Assembly (NCBI RefSeq): GCF_026342015.1
Contig: NZ_JAPENL010000002.1
Location: forward strand, 439,001-503,000
DNA length: 64,000 nt
Source: Micromonospora lupini
GTDB taxonomy: Bacteria > Actinomycetota > Actinomycetes > Mycobacteriales > Micromonosporaceae
Reading direction: 5' to 3'
Shown here: in pieces, positions 45,142 to 53,785 of the stretch
How the letters are laid out: every line of letters starts with the position of its first letter
Numbering within the stretch: the stretch's first letter is position 1
Position numbers and translations under genes: made by a program
Notes under the pieces: generated by a model
Told to the model about the DNA's origin: nothing
Seen by the model: the letters and a program-made list of their open reading frames with translations, nothing else
Databases searched by the model: none

Positions 45142-46782
45142 TCAGAGCTCGACCGAGGTGATGTCGAGTTCGCCGACGTTGTTCAGCTCGAGCTTCTTGA
45201 TCTTCTCCGAGTGGCCGGACTGCTGGCCGTAGAAGTAGATCGGGATGCTCGGGACGTCCTGGTCGACCTTCTCGATGGCCTTGGCGAAGGCCTCGTGCGA
45301 AGCCTCGAGGCTCGGCGCGGAGCTGGCCTGCTTGGCCAGGGTGTCGACCTCGGGGTTGCTGTACAGGCCGTCGTTGGACGAGCCACCCTTGACGTAGAGC
45401 GGGTTGACCCAGTTCTCCACGTCCGGGTAGTCCTGCTGCCAGGCGGCACGGTACGGGCCGGTCATCTTGTGGGCGTTGATGTTCTGACGGAACACCGCGA
45501 AGGTCGGGATGCCCTCGGCGCGAGCGTCGATGCCGAGGTTGGTCTTGACCTGCTGCGCAACCGCGTCCATCCAGTCCTTGTGGCTGGAGTCCGAGTTGTA
45601 GTAGAAGACCATCTCGCCGGTGAAGCCGCCGGCCTCGGTCAGCAGCTGCTTGGCCGTGGTCGGGTCGAACTTGCAGGCGGTGCAGTTACCCGGCTTGGCG
45701 CCCGGGGTCAGCGGGTTCGCCCAGCTGTCGGCCGGCTTGCGGGTGCCGAAGAAGATCTTGTCCGAGATCTCCTGCCGGTTGATCGACAGCGAGACCGCAC
45801 GACGCAGCTTCGGGTTCTGGAAGCGCTTGTCGTAGATCGGGAACGCGATCAGCGCGGTCGACGGCGTGACGGTGTTCAGGCCACGGTCACCGAGGTCGGT
45901 CTTCCACTTGTCGCCGGCGAGCGCCGAGGTGGGGACGACCTCCATGAAGTCCAGGTTGTTGGCGAGCAGGTCGGCGTAGGCCGCCGTCTCGTCCTGGTAC
46001 AGCTTGACGTCGACGTCCTTGATCTTCATCTTGTCGCGCAGGCTGTAGTCGTCGAAACGAGTCAGCTTGATGAGGACGTTGTCCTGCCACGAGACGAACT
46101 TCACCGGGCCGTTACCGATCGGCTTCTTGCCGAACTCCTCGGGCTTCATGGTGAAGAACGCGTCCGGCAGCGGCATGAACGCGCTGTAGCCGAGCTTGGT
46201 CGGGAAGACCGCGGTCGGGGCGGCGAGGGTGACCTCGAAGGTCTGCTCGTCGATGACCTTCAGGCCGGACAGCTCCTTGGCCGTCGGCGTCGGGGCCTTC
46301 TGCGGGCCGTCCGCGCCGTCCGGGTCCTCGGTGTAGGTCTTGTCGAAGCCCGCGATGTCCGCGAAGAAGGAGCCGTTCTGCGCGCCGTTCGGCGAGTACG
46401 CGGCCCAGTTCCAGGCGTCGACGAAGTTCTTCGCCTTCACCTCGGTACCGTCGTGGAACTTGGTACCCTTCTTGATCTTGATCGTGAAGACCTTCGAGTC
46501 CTTGGTGTCGATGGACTCGGCCAGCGCGTTACGCGGGGCCCCACCGTCGTTGGGGTACTCGACCAGGCCGGTGAACAGCCAGTCGATGACCTTGCCACCG
46601 CCGGTCTCCGTGGTGTTCGACGGAACCAGCGGGTTCTCCGGCTGGACGCCGTGGATGACGATCGCGCCATCCTTGCTGGCGGCGGCGTCGCCGTCGCCGT
46701 CACCGCTCGAGCAACCGCTCGCGACAAGCGCGGCAGCCGCGCTGAGCGCGATCGCGCTCGTCGCCCGCTTCGAGACTCTCAT
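45142..46782 (-). CDS. Peptide ABC transporter substrate-binding lipoprotein (system 2)
   Basis: A 546-residue SBP_bac_5 protein. The signal peptide ends LVASGC with the lipidated Cys at residue 24, followed by an Asp/Gly linker and a binding domain containing PENPLVPSNTTETGG, similar to the system 1 protein. A Cys pair (NCTACK) near the middle is unusual. GAGGAGG lies nine bases before the ATG. It delivers peptides to the OppBC-type permeases encoded downstream. Confidence 0.93.
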   Translation of the reverse strand: MRVSKRATSAIALSAAAALVASGCSSGDGDGDAAASKDGAIVIHGVQPENPLVPSNTTETGGGKVIDWLFTGLVEYPNDGGAPRNALAESIDTKDSKVFTIKIKKGTKFHDGTEVKAKNFVDAWNWAAYSPNGAQNGSFFADIAGFDKTYTEDPDGADGPQKAPTPTAKELSGLKVIDEQTFEVTLAAPTAVFPTKLGYSAFMPLPDAFFTMKPEEFGKKPIGNGPVKFVSWQDNVLIKLTRFDDYSLRDKMKIKDVDVKLYQDETAAYADLLANNLDFMEVVPTSALAGDKWKTDLGDRGLNTVTPSTALIAFPIYDKRFQNPKLRRAVSLSINRQEISDKIFFGTRKPADSWANPLTPGAKPGNCTACKFDPTTAKQLLTEAGGFTGEMVFYYNSDSSHKDWMDAVAQQVKTNLGIDARAEGIPTFAVFRQNINAHKMTGPYRAAWQQDYPDVENWVNPLYVKGGSSNDGLYSNPEVDTLAKQASSAPSLEASHEAFAKAIEKVDQDVPSIPIYFYGQQSGHSEKIKKLELNNVGELDITSVEL

Positions 46783-47446
46783 TCCGAGGGGCCTCCTCTT
46801 TCTAACCTGGTTCCGTCGTGGGTTTCACGCACGTTTGGGGGTGACACCGCCCGACCACCCCGGGGCGGGGGTCGCCGGGACCACAGGGAAGTTTGGGGAC
46901 ACCCCTGATGTTCCGATCCGCCGGGCTCCCTCACCCGACGAGGCACGACCCTACGCAGGCGACACAGCCACGAACCCGCCGGGAAACAGCGGAGGTCGTG
47001 GTCGTGGGCCGTACGGAGTGCCACACACCAAGGGTGAGGTGCTGCCACTGTGACACCCACTGGCCTCTTCCGTGAAGGTGCCGTTATCAAGCCGTTAGTT
47101 GCCCGCCACGTTGCCGATACTTGAAAAATGATCACAAAACGGTCGGGGCAGGTGTCTCTGACCTGGAAGCACATGACCTGCTAGAGCGCTCGCGCCGCGC
47201 TCAGGCTCGGCTTCTGTGAGCTTTTCCGCATGACGAACGCGCGGTCCACCGCCCGTCGCGGGCTCGATTTTCTTTGCCCGTCCGGACGAGGTCACCGTCG
47301 GCTGCACGGGCACCATGGCCGGCTGGGTGGACGAGGGCGCCGCGGGCGCTTCTCTGATCATCAACTGGCGACCGCGGCCGGTACGACGACACCGGCCCCG
47401 GCGCCGCACGAGGCGGGGCCGGGGCCGGTGGTGTGGTGGGGATGGA
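46783..47446. other. 664-base intergenic region upstream of opp operon 2
   Basis: Holds the opp operon 2 promoter region (minus strand) and the downstream hairpin of the LPXTG gene. GTTTGGGG occurs twice (46833 and 46891) and may be regulatory. Short open frames here lack ribosome sites and have no recognisable product, so none is called. The relatively AT-rich patch around 47095-47140 could be a promoter or a decayed gene edge. Confidence 0.4.
47390..47430 (-). terminator. Hairpin after the LPXTG gene
   Basis: A perfect 13-bp stem (47390-47402 with 47418-47430) 17 bases past the stop on the minus strand. Confidence 0.65.
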
Positions 47447-48616
47447 TCAGGCGGTGAAGCGGACCTTGCGACGACGCACCAGAAGCACGGCAACCGCACC
47501 CGCGGCGAGCAGCAGCAGACCGGCGGTCGCCGCCATCGCGATCGGCGAACCGGTCAGCGGCAGGGCGCCGCCGTTGCTGGCCGGCGAGGTGGACGGGGCC
47601 GGGCTGGCCGGCTGCGCCGACTCCGACGGCGTGGCCGACGGGGTGGTCGGCGACGGCGACGCGCTGGGGGTCGGCGACGCGGTGGCCGGCGGGGTCGCGG
47701 GGGTGGCCGTGAAGGTGGCCGCCGCCCGGGCGGTGACGGTGGCGCCGGTGCTGCCGCCGAGGATCAGCTTCTGCGCCTTCTTGGCGCCGGTGAACAGGAA
47801 CACCCGGCCGAAGGAGACCGAGTCCTGCGCGGTGAGGGTCACGTTGACCGTGCCGGCGGCCTCGGCGGACAGCCAGAACTGCCCGCCGTTTGTGGTCGTG
47901 GTGACCGGCTTGCCCTCGGCGTCGACGGCGGTGCCGCCGGTGGCCGCGACGGTGATGGCACCCGCCGGACCCTTCACGGTGAACGGACCGGCCTTGCCGC
48001 CGACGGTAGCGGTGGCGCTGGCCGGGTCGACGGACAGCTCGGCACGCGGCTCCGGCTGGTCGGTGGCGTTGTTGACCAGGTAGTTACGAACACCCTGGAT
48101 CACGGCGTACTGATCGCGGGCGAGCAGACCCTTCTCCCAGTCACCCAGCTCGATCTTGTCGCTGAAGTGCCAGACGGCGGTCTGGGTGCCGAAGTAGAGC
48201 AGCGTGTCCAGCCGCTTCTGCCCGATCTTCGCCGGCGGCGTGACACCAGCGGCGGCGAGAAGCGCTGTGGCGTCGGCGTTCGGGTAGCCGTGGGTGAGCA
48301 CCCACTGGACCTTGCCGAGGTTCTGCACCTCGGACTTGTCCCAGGTGCCCTCCTCGTACGTGCCGTCGAGCTTCACGTTCGTGTGGTAGTCGATGCAGAA
48401 CGCCGGCACCAGCTTGCCGTCGACCTTCAGGGCGAGCGCAGACGTGGTGCGCGTCTTGCCGTCGAGCTTCAGGGTGACCTGGCTGCCCTCGACCGCCTTG
48501 GCCACGCCGGTGGCCGGAGCAGCGGCTGCGGCACCCGCCACGCCGAGCGCCAGCGCGCCGCCGGCGACGGCCGCCAGCGCGACCCGCGCCCAGTGTCGTC
48601 CTCGTTGTCCGAACAT
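47447..48616 (-). CDS. Sortase-anchored surface protein with thioester (TQxA) domain
   Basis: A 389-residue secreted protein. The N-terminal signal peptide ends near AAAAP (residue 34). Residues 60-200 form a thioester domain: Cys74 in AFCIDYH and Gln145 in GTQTAVW are the residues that form the internal Cys-Gln thioester in TED/TQXA surface adhesins. A middle Ig-like beta domain follows, then a Thr/Ser/Pro-rich stalk, and LPLTG (352-356) with a hydrophobic helix and RRRK tail for sortase attachment. It likely bonds covalently to amines on surfaces or host/partner molecules. No sortase gene is adjacent. Confidence 0.85.
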   Translation of the reverse strand: MFGQRGRHWARVALAAVAGGALALGVAGAAAAAPATGVAKAVEGSQVTLKLDGKTRTTSALALKVDGKLVPAFCIDYHTNVKLDGTYEEGTWDKSEVQNLGKVQWVLTHGYPNADATALLAAAGVTPPAKIGQKRLDTLLYFGTQTAVWHFSDKIELGDWEKGLLARDQYAVIQGVRNYLVNNATDQPEPRAELSVDPASATATVGGKAGPFTVKGPAGAITVAATGGTAVDAEGKPVTTTTNGGQFWLSAEAAGTVNVTLTAQDSVSFGRVFLFTGAKKAQKLILGGSTGATVTARAAATFTATPATPPATASPTPSASPSPTTPSATPSESAQPASPAPSTSPASNGGALPLTGSPIAMAATAGLLLLAAGAVAVLLVRRRKVRFTA

Positions 48617-48806
48617 CAAGAGTGTGTACCTCTCCCCCAGGGGTGACCCGCGACCGCGGGCACGTGTGAGCCACCGCCTCCGCGGGATGCCAACACCCAC
48701 GCGCGGAAACGGGACCGGGGCAGTATGGGACGACGCTTGATCGTTTGTCAGCCCCGCCCAGCGGCATCCGTGGCATCTGCCCGAAATGCCCTGGCGGAGG
48801 AATAGA

Positions 48807-49499
48807 TCACACGAGCCGGCGGTCCGCCGCCCAGCGGGACAACTCGTAGCGGTTGGACATCTGGAGCTTGCGCAGCACGTTCGACACGTGCGTCTCCACC
48901 GTCTTGATGGAGATGAACAGCTCCTTGGCGATCTCCTTGTACGCGTACCCCCGGGCGAGCAGGCGCAGCACCTCCCGCTCCCGGTTGGTGAGCTGGTCCA
49001 GCTCCGGGTCGGCCACCGGGGCGTCCGGGCGGGCCGCGAAGGCGTCCAGCACGAACCCGGCGAGCCGGGGGCTGAAAACGGCATCACCGTCGGCGACCCG
49101 ACGGATCGCCGCGGCCAGCTCGTCCGGGGAGATGGTCTTCGTGACGTACCCCCGCGCGCCGGCCCGGATCAACCCGATCACGTCCTCCGCCGCGTCGGAG
49201 ACGCTCAGCGCCAGGAACTTGACCTGCGGATGGCTGCGCCGCATCGCCTCCAGCACGGCGCGGCCACCGCCGTCGGGCATGTGCACGTCGAGCAGCACCA
49301 CGTCCGGCCCGGTGGCGGCGATCCGCGTGACCGCCTCGGCCACCGTGCTCGCCTCACCCACCACCTCGACGTGGGCGCCCAGCTCGGCACGCACCCCGGC
49401 GCGGAACATCGCGTGGTCGTCCACCAGGAACACCCGCAGGCGCTCGGGGCGGCTGGTCGCCGGGTCGAGATGCTCCATCGGCTGCTCCGCCATTGTCAC
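48807..49499 (-). CDS. LuxR-family response regulator (LiaR-like)
   Basis: A 230-residue NarL/LuxR-type regulator. The receiver domain has VDDHAMFRAGV and the phosphoacceptor in LLDVHMPDGG; the C-terminal HTH is LTNREREVLRLLARGYAYKE, then IKTVETHVSNVLRKL. GTG 49499 is preferred: it overlaps the kinase stop (GTGA) and GAGAGG lies five bases upstream; ATG 49493 is possible. It pairs with the PspC-domain kinase. Likely targets include the PspC genes nearby, which share an upstream repeat motif. Confidence 0.93.
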   Translation of the reverse strand: MTMAEQPMEHLDPATSRPERLRVFLVDDHAMFRAGVRAELGAHVEVVGEASTVAEAVTRIAATGPDVVLLDVHMPDGGGRAVLEAMRRSHPQVKFLALSVSDAAEDVIGLIRAGARGYVTKTISPDELAAAIRRVADGDAVFSPRLAGFVLDAFAARPDAPVADPELDQLTNREREVLRLLARGYAYKEIAKELFISIKTVETHVSNVLRKLQMSNRYELSRWAADRRLV

Positions 49500-50761
49500 T
49501 TGTTCCTCTCTGCTGCGGACGAGTCCCGGGAGATCGGCAGGATCAACCGGACCTCGGTCCCCTCCCCCGGGCCGGACCGGATCTCGGCCCGTCCGCCGTG
49601 CCGCTTCATCCGTCCGATGATCGAACCGCGTACGCCGTGCCGGTGGTCCTCCACCGTATCCGGATCGAAGCCTTTCCCCCGATCCCGGACGAAGACGCTT
49701 ACCTGATCGGGCTCCACCTCGGCGTAGAGCGACACGGTCTGCACGCCTGCGTGCCGGGCCGCGTTCACCAGCGCCTCCCGCGCGGCGGCGACAAGCGCCC
49801 CGACCTTCTCGTCGGTCTCCCGGTCGCCCACCACCACGGTCTCCACCGTGATCGCGAAGGTGTCCTCGACCTCGGCGGCGGCCTGCTCCAGGGCGGCGGC
49901 GAAGCGCTCGCTCGGTGACGCCGTGGGCTTGTAGAGCCAGTTGCGCAGCGAACGCTCCTGCCCGCGGGCCAACCGTTGCACAGTCTTGACGTCGGCGGCG
50001 TTGCGCTGGATCAGAGCGAGCGTGTGCAGGACCTGGTCGTGCACCATCGCGGCCAGCTCGGCCCGCTCCTGCTCGCGGATGCGTCCCTCGCGCTCCGAGC
50101 GGAGCTGGCTGTACGTCCGCCACAGCACCGGCGCGGCGACCACGCCGACCCCGGCCAACCCGACCAGCGCGAAGATCACCCCGTTGATCACCGCGTCGAA
50201 GTTCTGTGCCGGCGAGTAGACCGCCGCGACACCGATGATGCCGACCGCGACCAGCACCCCGCCGCCGATGAACCGGAGCACGAAGGCCCGCCTGTCGCTC
50301 TCCTCGACGACCGCACCGAGCCACGGGACCGGCATCGTGTCGCCCCAGCGCCGTCGCCGCTCGGGTGCCGACTGGTGCCAGATGACCCCGGCGCCGACCG
50401 CGATGATGGCCACCAGCCAGCCGGCGGTGCCCGCGGCACCGACCGAGTCGAAGACCATCACCTGGATCAGCAGGACACCGAGCCCGATCCCGACGAACGG
50501 CAGGAGCTGGGCCACGTCGCGCCGGGGTGGCACGGCGGTGTCACCGGGTCGCAGCGGCACCACCGCCCAGAAGGCCGCGTAGAGCAGGAGGCCGAGCCCG
50601 CTCAGCCCGAGCAGCACCATGAACGCGACGCGCACCCGCAGCACCGAGATGCCGAGATGGTCGGCGATACCGGCGGCGACGCCGGCGGCCATCCGGTGCT
50701 CGGGAGCGCGGTAGAGGCGCGGGGGCGGAATCACGGTGCTGATCGGAGGCTCCCTGGTCAC
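49496..50761 (-). CDS. Sensor histidine kinase with N-terminal PspC domain
   Basis: A 421-residue membrane kinase. Residues 14-72 are a PspC domain (LYRAPEHRMAAGVAAGIADH then AAFWAVVPL). About four more helices follow, then a HisKA_3 dimerisation region with the phosphohistidine in MVHDQVLHTL, and an HATPase domain with EALVNAARHAG, RDRGKGFD and GEGTEVRL. Fused PspC and NarL-type kinase is a known actinobacterial design for sensing envelope stress. It is divergent from a PspC/LiaF-like gene and co-translated with its regulator. Confidence 0.92.
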   Translation of the reverse strand: MTREPPISTVIPPPRLYRAPEHRMAAGVAAGIADHLGISVLRVRVAFMVLLGLSGLGLLLYAAFWAVVPLRPGDTAVPPRRDVAQLLPFVGIGLGVLLIQVMVFDSVGAAGTAGWLVAIIAVGAGVIWHQSAPERRRRWGDTMPVPWLGAVVEESDRRAFVLRFIGGGVLVAVGIIGVAAVYSPAQNFDAVINGVIFALVGLAGVGVVAAPVLWRTYSQLRSEREGRIREQERAELAAMVHDQVLHTLALIQRNAADVKTVQRLARGQERSLRNWLYKPTASPSERFAAALEQAAAEVEDTFAITVETVVVGDRETDEKVGALVAAAREALVNAARHAGVQTVSLYAEVEPDQVSVFVRDRGKGFDPDTVEDHRHGVRGSIIGRMKRHGGRAEIRSGPGEGTEVRLILPISRDSSAAERNK

Positions 50762-50856
50762 GGTGGTGGGCTGGGCGGAAGTCGGTGAGTCCGATCGTCA
50801 CACGCTGCGGCGTCCGCCGACCACGGGGACGCCCCCGACATTCCGGCCGCCCGGAT

Positions 50857-50882
50857 CTCAGGGTGGGGTCAGGGTCGGATCC
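50857..50882 (+). promoter_or_regulatory. PspC-gene motif, copy 1: direct TCAGGG repeats
   Basis: CTCAGGG-TGG-GGTCAGGGT-C-GGATCC. TCAGGG occurs at 50858 and 50869, an 11-base period, 38 bases before the PspC/LiaF-like start and in the space shared with the kinase gene. The same arrangement occurs at 58541-58567. Confidence 0.6.
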
Positions 50883-50920
50883 TGAGGCCGTTCGGGCGAG
50901 GCGGGCAGCAGGATCGAGGC

Positions 50921-52954
50921 ATGACCGAGGAAGCTGCCCCGCCGCCCCGTCCCGGGTCGGCACAGCCGGGCGGTTCAGCACCGCCCGCACCTGCCCAGAC
51001 ACCTGCCGGCTGGACCGAGCCCACCACGTTCGGCCCGACCGTCGGCGCCGGCCCGACCGCCGGACCGACACCGGGCGCCGCCCACGAGCCGCCGAGCGCG
51101 AGCTACGCGCCCGGCGCCGGCTTCGCGGCCGGCACGGGCTACGGGCCCGGCGCGGGTACGGCCGGTGCGGGCTTCGGACCCGGCGGGGGCACGCCCGGCG
51201 GGGGCTACGGGCCCGGCGAGGGCTACGGGCCCGGCGAGGGCTACGGGCCCGGCGGGGGTACGGCCGGTGCGGGCTACGGGCCCGGCGGGGGCTTCGGACC
51301 CGGCGGGGGTACGCCCGGCGGGGGCTACGGGCCCGGCGGGGGCGCGGGTACGCCTCCGGGGCCCGGCGGGGGTGGGCCGGGGCCGTCCGTGGGGCCGCTG
51401 GGCGGCACCGGCTTCACCTCGCGGTACGGGCTGGTCCGACCGCGCGACGGCCGTTACCTGGCCGGGGTCTGCGCGGCGATCGGACGAGCCACCAACACCG
51501 ACCCGGTGCTCTGGCGGGTGCTGCTCGCGGTGCTCGGGTTCTTCGGTGGCATCGGCATCCTGGTGTACGTCGCCGCCTGGCTGATCATCCCGAACGAGGG
51601 CGACACGGCATCCCCGGTGGAGTCGATGCTGGGGCGCGGCCGTTCCAGCATGTCCCCGGTGACCGTGATCGTGCTGGGCATCCTGGTGGCGGCCAGCTTC
51701 GGCTACATCGTCACCGACGCCTTCCGCGCGGTGCTGCTCGGCGCGGCCATCCTGATCGGCGGCGCGTTGCTGCTCAACCGGGACAGCCGGGGGCCGCAGC
51801 CCGGCGCCCCGGGTGGACCGGTCCCGCCCACCCCGGCGGGTACGCCGCCCGGGCCCGTCCCGCCGGTCGCCTGGCCCGCTCCGACGCAGGGCGCGGTGCC
51901 GCCCGGCGGTCCGCTGGCGACCGCGCCGTTGGCGGGTGGCGCTCCGGTGTACGCCGCGGCGCCGGCCGAGCCGCCGAGCGCACCCACGCTCGTGCACGGC
52001 ACGCAGCCGGCCACCGCCACGCAGCCGTTCGTCAGCGTGCAGCCGGTGTCCGGGGCGGCGCCGGTGTCGGGGCAGCCGGCCGGCGCCACGACGGGGCCGC
52101 AGGAGGCCACCTGGCCGCAGCCCGAGCAGGGCTGGACGGGCAGCGGCACGGCCACCGAGGGCATGTCCACCGCCGGCTGGCCGTCGGCGCCGGTGACCGC
52201 GGTGCCCGCAGCTTCGTCCGGTTACCCGGTCGCGGCGACGCCTGGCGGGTACCGCCAGCCGTTCGCGCCACACGGCCCGTACGCCGCGCCGGCCCCGGCC
52301 GCGTTGCCGCCACCCAAACCACCGAAGCCGCCGAAGCGGCCCCGGGAGCGTTCGCCGCTCGGCGCGGTGACCTTCTCGCTGATCTTCCTGGCCCTCGGCG
52401 TGGTCGCCCTGCTCGACCTGCTGGACGTCTTCGCCGTCAGCGCCTCGGCGTACTTCGCCGCCGCGCTGGCCACGATCGGGCTGGGGCTACTGGTCGGCAC
52501 CTGGTTCGGTCGGGCCCGCTGGCTGATCGCACTCGGCCTGGTGACCGGCGCGGCTCTGGGAACCGCGACGGTAGCCGAGTCCTACGACCGCATCCGCGGC
52601 GTGGACGGGGCGGTCACCTGGGCGCCCACCGACTATCGCGACCTCGCCGACAGGTACGAGAACAGCTTCGGCGACGCAGTGCTCGACCTGCGGGGCATCG
52701 ACTTCACGAAGAAGGACAGCCAGGTGACCGTCGCGATCAACTTCGGTCAGGCGACAGTTGTCGTACCGCCCAACGTGGACGTCACCACAGTGGCCGACGT
52801 CAACGCCGGCGACGCCACAGTCTTCGGCAACCGTTCCGGCGGGTTCGACGGCAGCCCGCGGGAGTCCACCGACCTGGGCGCGGACGGTCCCGGCGGCGGG
52901 AAGCTGCGCCTGTACATCCACGTCAATGCCGGCAACCTGGAGGTGACCCGGTGA
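50921..52954 (+). CDS. PspC-domain protein with Gly-rich head and LiaF-like C-terminus
   Basis: A 677-residue membrane protein. Residues 1-155 are Pro/Gly-rich with repeated GYGPG(G/E)G units; a PspC domain spans about 165-230 (RYLAGVCAAIGRATNTDPVL, then AAWLIIPNEG). Two further helices, a long Pro/Ala/Thr linker (290-480), two to three more helices, and a C-terminal beta domain (VVPPNVDVTTVADVNAGDAT) of the LiaF/DUF2154 type follow. It is divergent from the PspC kinase, so it may be its sensing or inhibitory partner, as LiaF is for LiaRS. The 4-base GTGA overlap couples it to the next gene. Confidence 0.85.
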   Translation: MTEEAAPPPRPGSAQPGGSAPPAPAQTPAGWTEPTTFGPTVGAGPTAGPTPGAAHEPPSASYAPGAGFAAGTGYGPGAGTAGAGFGPGGGTPGGGYGPGEGYGPGEGYGPGGGTAGAGYGPGGGFGPGGGTPGGGYGPGGGAGTPPGPGGGGPGPSVGPLGGTGFTSRYGLVRPRDGRYLAGVCAAIGRATNTDPVLWRVLLAVLGFFGGIGILVYVAAWLIIPNEGDTASPVESMLGRGRSSMSPVTVIVLGILVAASFGYIVTDAFRAVLLGAAILIGGALLLNRDSRGPQPGAPGGPVPPTPAGTPPGPVPPVAWPAPTQGAVPPGGPLATAPLAGGAPVYAAAPAEPPSAPTLVHGTQPATATQPFVSVQPVSGAAPVSGQPAGATTGPQEATWPQPEQGWTGSGTATEGMSTAGWPSAPVTAVPAASSGYPVAATPGGYRQPFAPHGPYAAPAPAALPPPKPPKPPKRPRERSPLGAVTFSLIFLALGVVALLDLLDVFAVSASAYFAAALATIGLGLLVGTWFGRARWLIALGLVTGAALGTATVAESYDRIRGVDGAVTWAPTDYRDLADRYENSFGDAVLDLRGIDFTKKDSQVTVAINFGQATVVVPPNVDVTTVADVNAGDATVFGNRSGGFDGSPRESTDLGADGPGGGKLRLYIHVNAGNLEVTR

Positions 52955-53619
52955 AGGCTCACCGCACGGACCTGCTCTCGTTCGCCTTCGGGCTGGTGTT
53001 CCTGGCGCTGTCGGCCTGGTGGCTGCTCGCCCAGATTCTCGGGCTCGCGCTGCCTCCGGTCGGCTGGTTCCTGGCCGGCGCGCTGATCCTGATCGGGGTC
53101 TTCGGTCTGGTCGGCGCGTTGCGCTCCGGCCGATCCGGCCGCCCGGAGCCGAAGGACGTCGCCGACCCGGCCGCCACAGTGGCCCAACAGCCCGGCATGC
53201 CGACCTCGGCGTCCGGGCCGGTCACGGCCACCGCGGAGTACGGCGTGCCGACCTCCGGGGCACCCACCCCGACCTCCGGCGCGGGCCTTCCGACGTGGAC
53301 CGCCGAACACTCCACCTGGGACGCTCCCCTCCCGGGACCGATGCCAGCGGCGCCGACCGTGGCCATGCGAGCACCGGAGACGCCGACCGCCGAGCTGCGT
53401 GTGCCGGAGGCGGCGACAGCCGAACTGCGGGCACCGGAGGCCCCGACCGAGGCCATCCACCCGGCCTGGCTGGCCCACGCCGCGTCGGAGCCGGAGACGT
53501 CGCCGGTCTCCGGCCCGACCGACGACGACGCGGACGAGCCGACCCGGCCCGGCCACCCGAGCACGGCGATCGGCGACGATCCGGCCGACGAGCAGGAGGG
53601 CCGACGGCGGGAATCCTGA
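52951..53619 (+). CDS. Small membrane protein coupled to the LiaF-like gene
   Basis: A 222-residue protein with two N-terminal helices (LLSFAFGLVFLALSAWWLLA, then VGWFLAGALILIGVFGLVGA) and a long acidic, Thr/Pro-rich tail of about 165 residues including repeated APE-x-PTAELR units. The helix pair resembles the LiaF transmembrane domain. The tail looks disordered. It is translated from a GTG overlapping the upstream stop, so it almost certainly works with the LiaF-like protein. Confidence 0.8.
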   Translation: MKAHRTDLLSFAFGLVFLALSAWWLLAQILGLALPPVGWFLAGALILIGVFGLVGALRSGRSGRPEPKDVADPAATVAQQPGMPTSASGPVTATAEYGVPTSGAPTPTSGAGLPTWTAEHSTWDAPLPGPMPAAPTVAMRAPETPTAELRVPEAATAELRAPEAPTEAIHPAWLAHAASEPETSPVSGPTDDDADEPTRPGHPSTAIGDDPADEQEGRRRES

Positions 53620-53785
53620 CCCGCCTGCCTGCCCGTGACGGCCCGCACCACCGCCACGGCGGTGCGGCCGGCGCGGGCAGGCGCATATGCTGACCGGTGG
53701 AGATCTCGCCTCCGCCGGCCGGCCCGTCCCGCCGTGGCGGCCCCGCCGCGATTCCCGTCTCTACCCCGTCAGGAGCCCGCCCGAC

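Noticed and set aside
47095..47499. Minus-strand frame of 134 codons in the opp2/LPXTG gap
   Set aside because: No ribosome site, no domain, and it overlaps the strong terminator hairpin and the end of the LPXTG gene.
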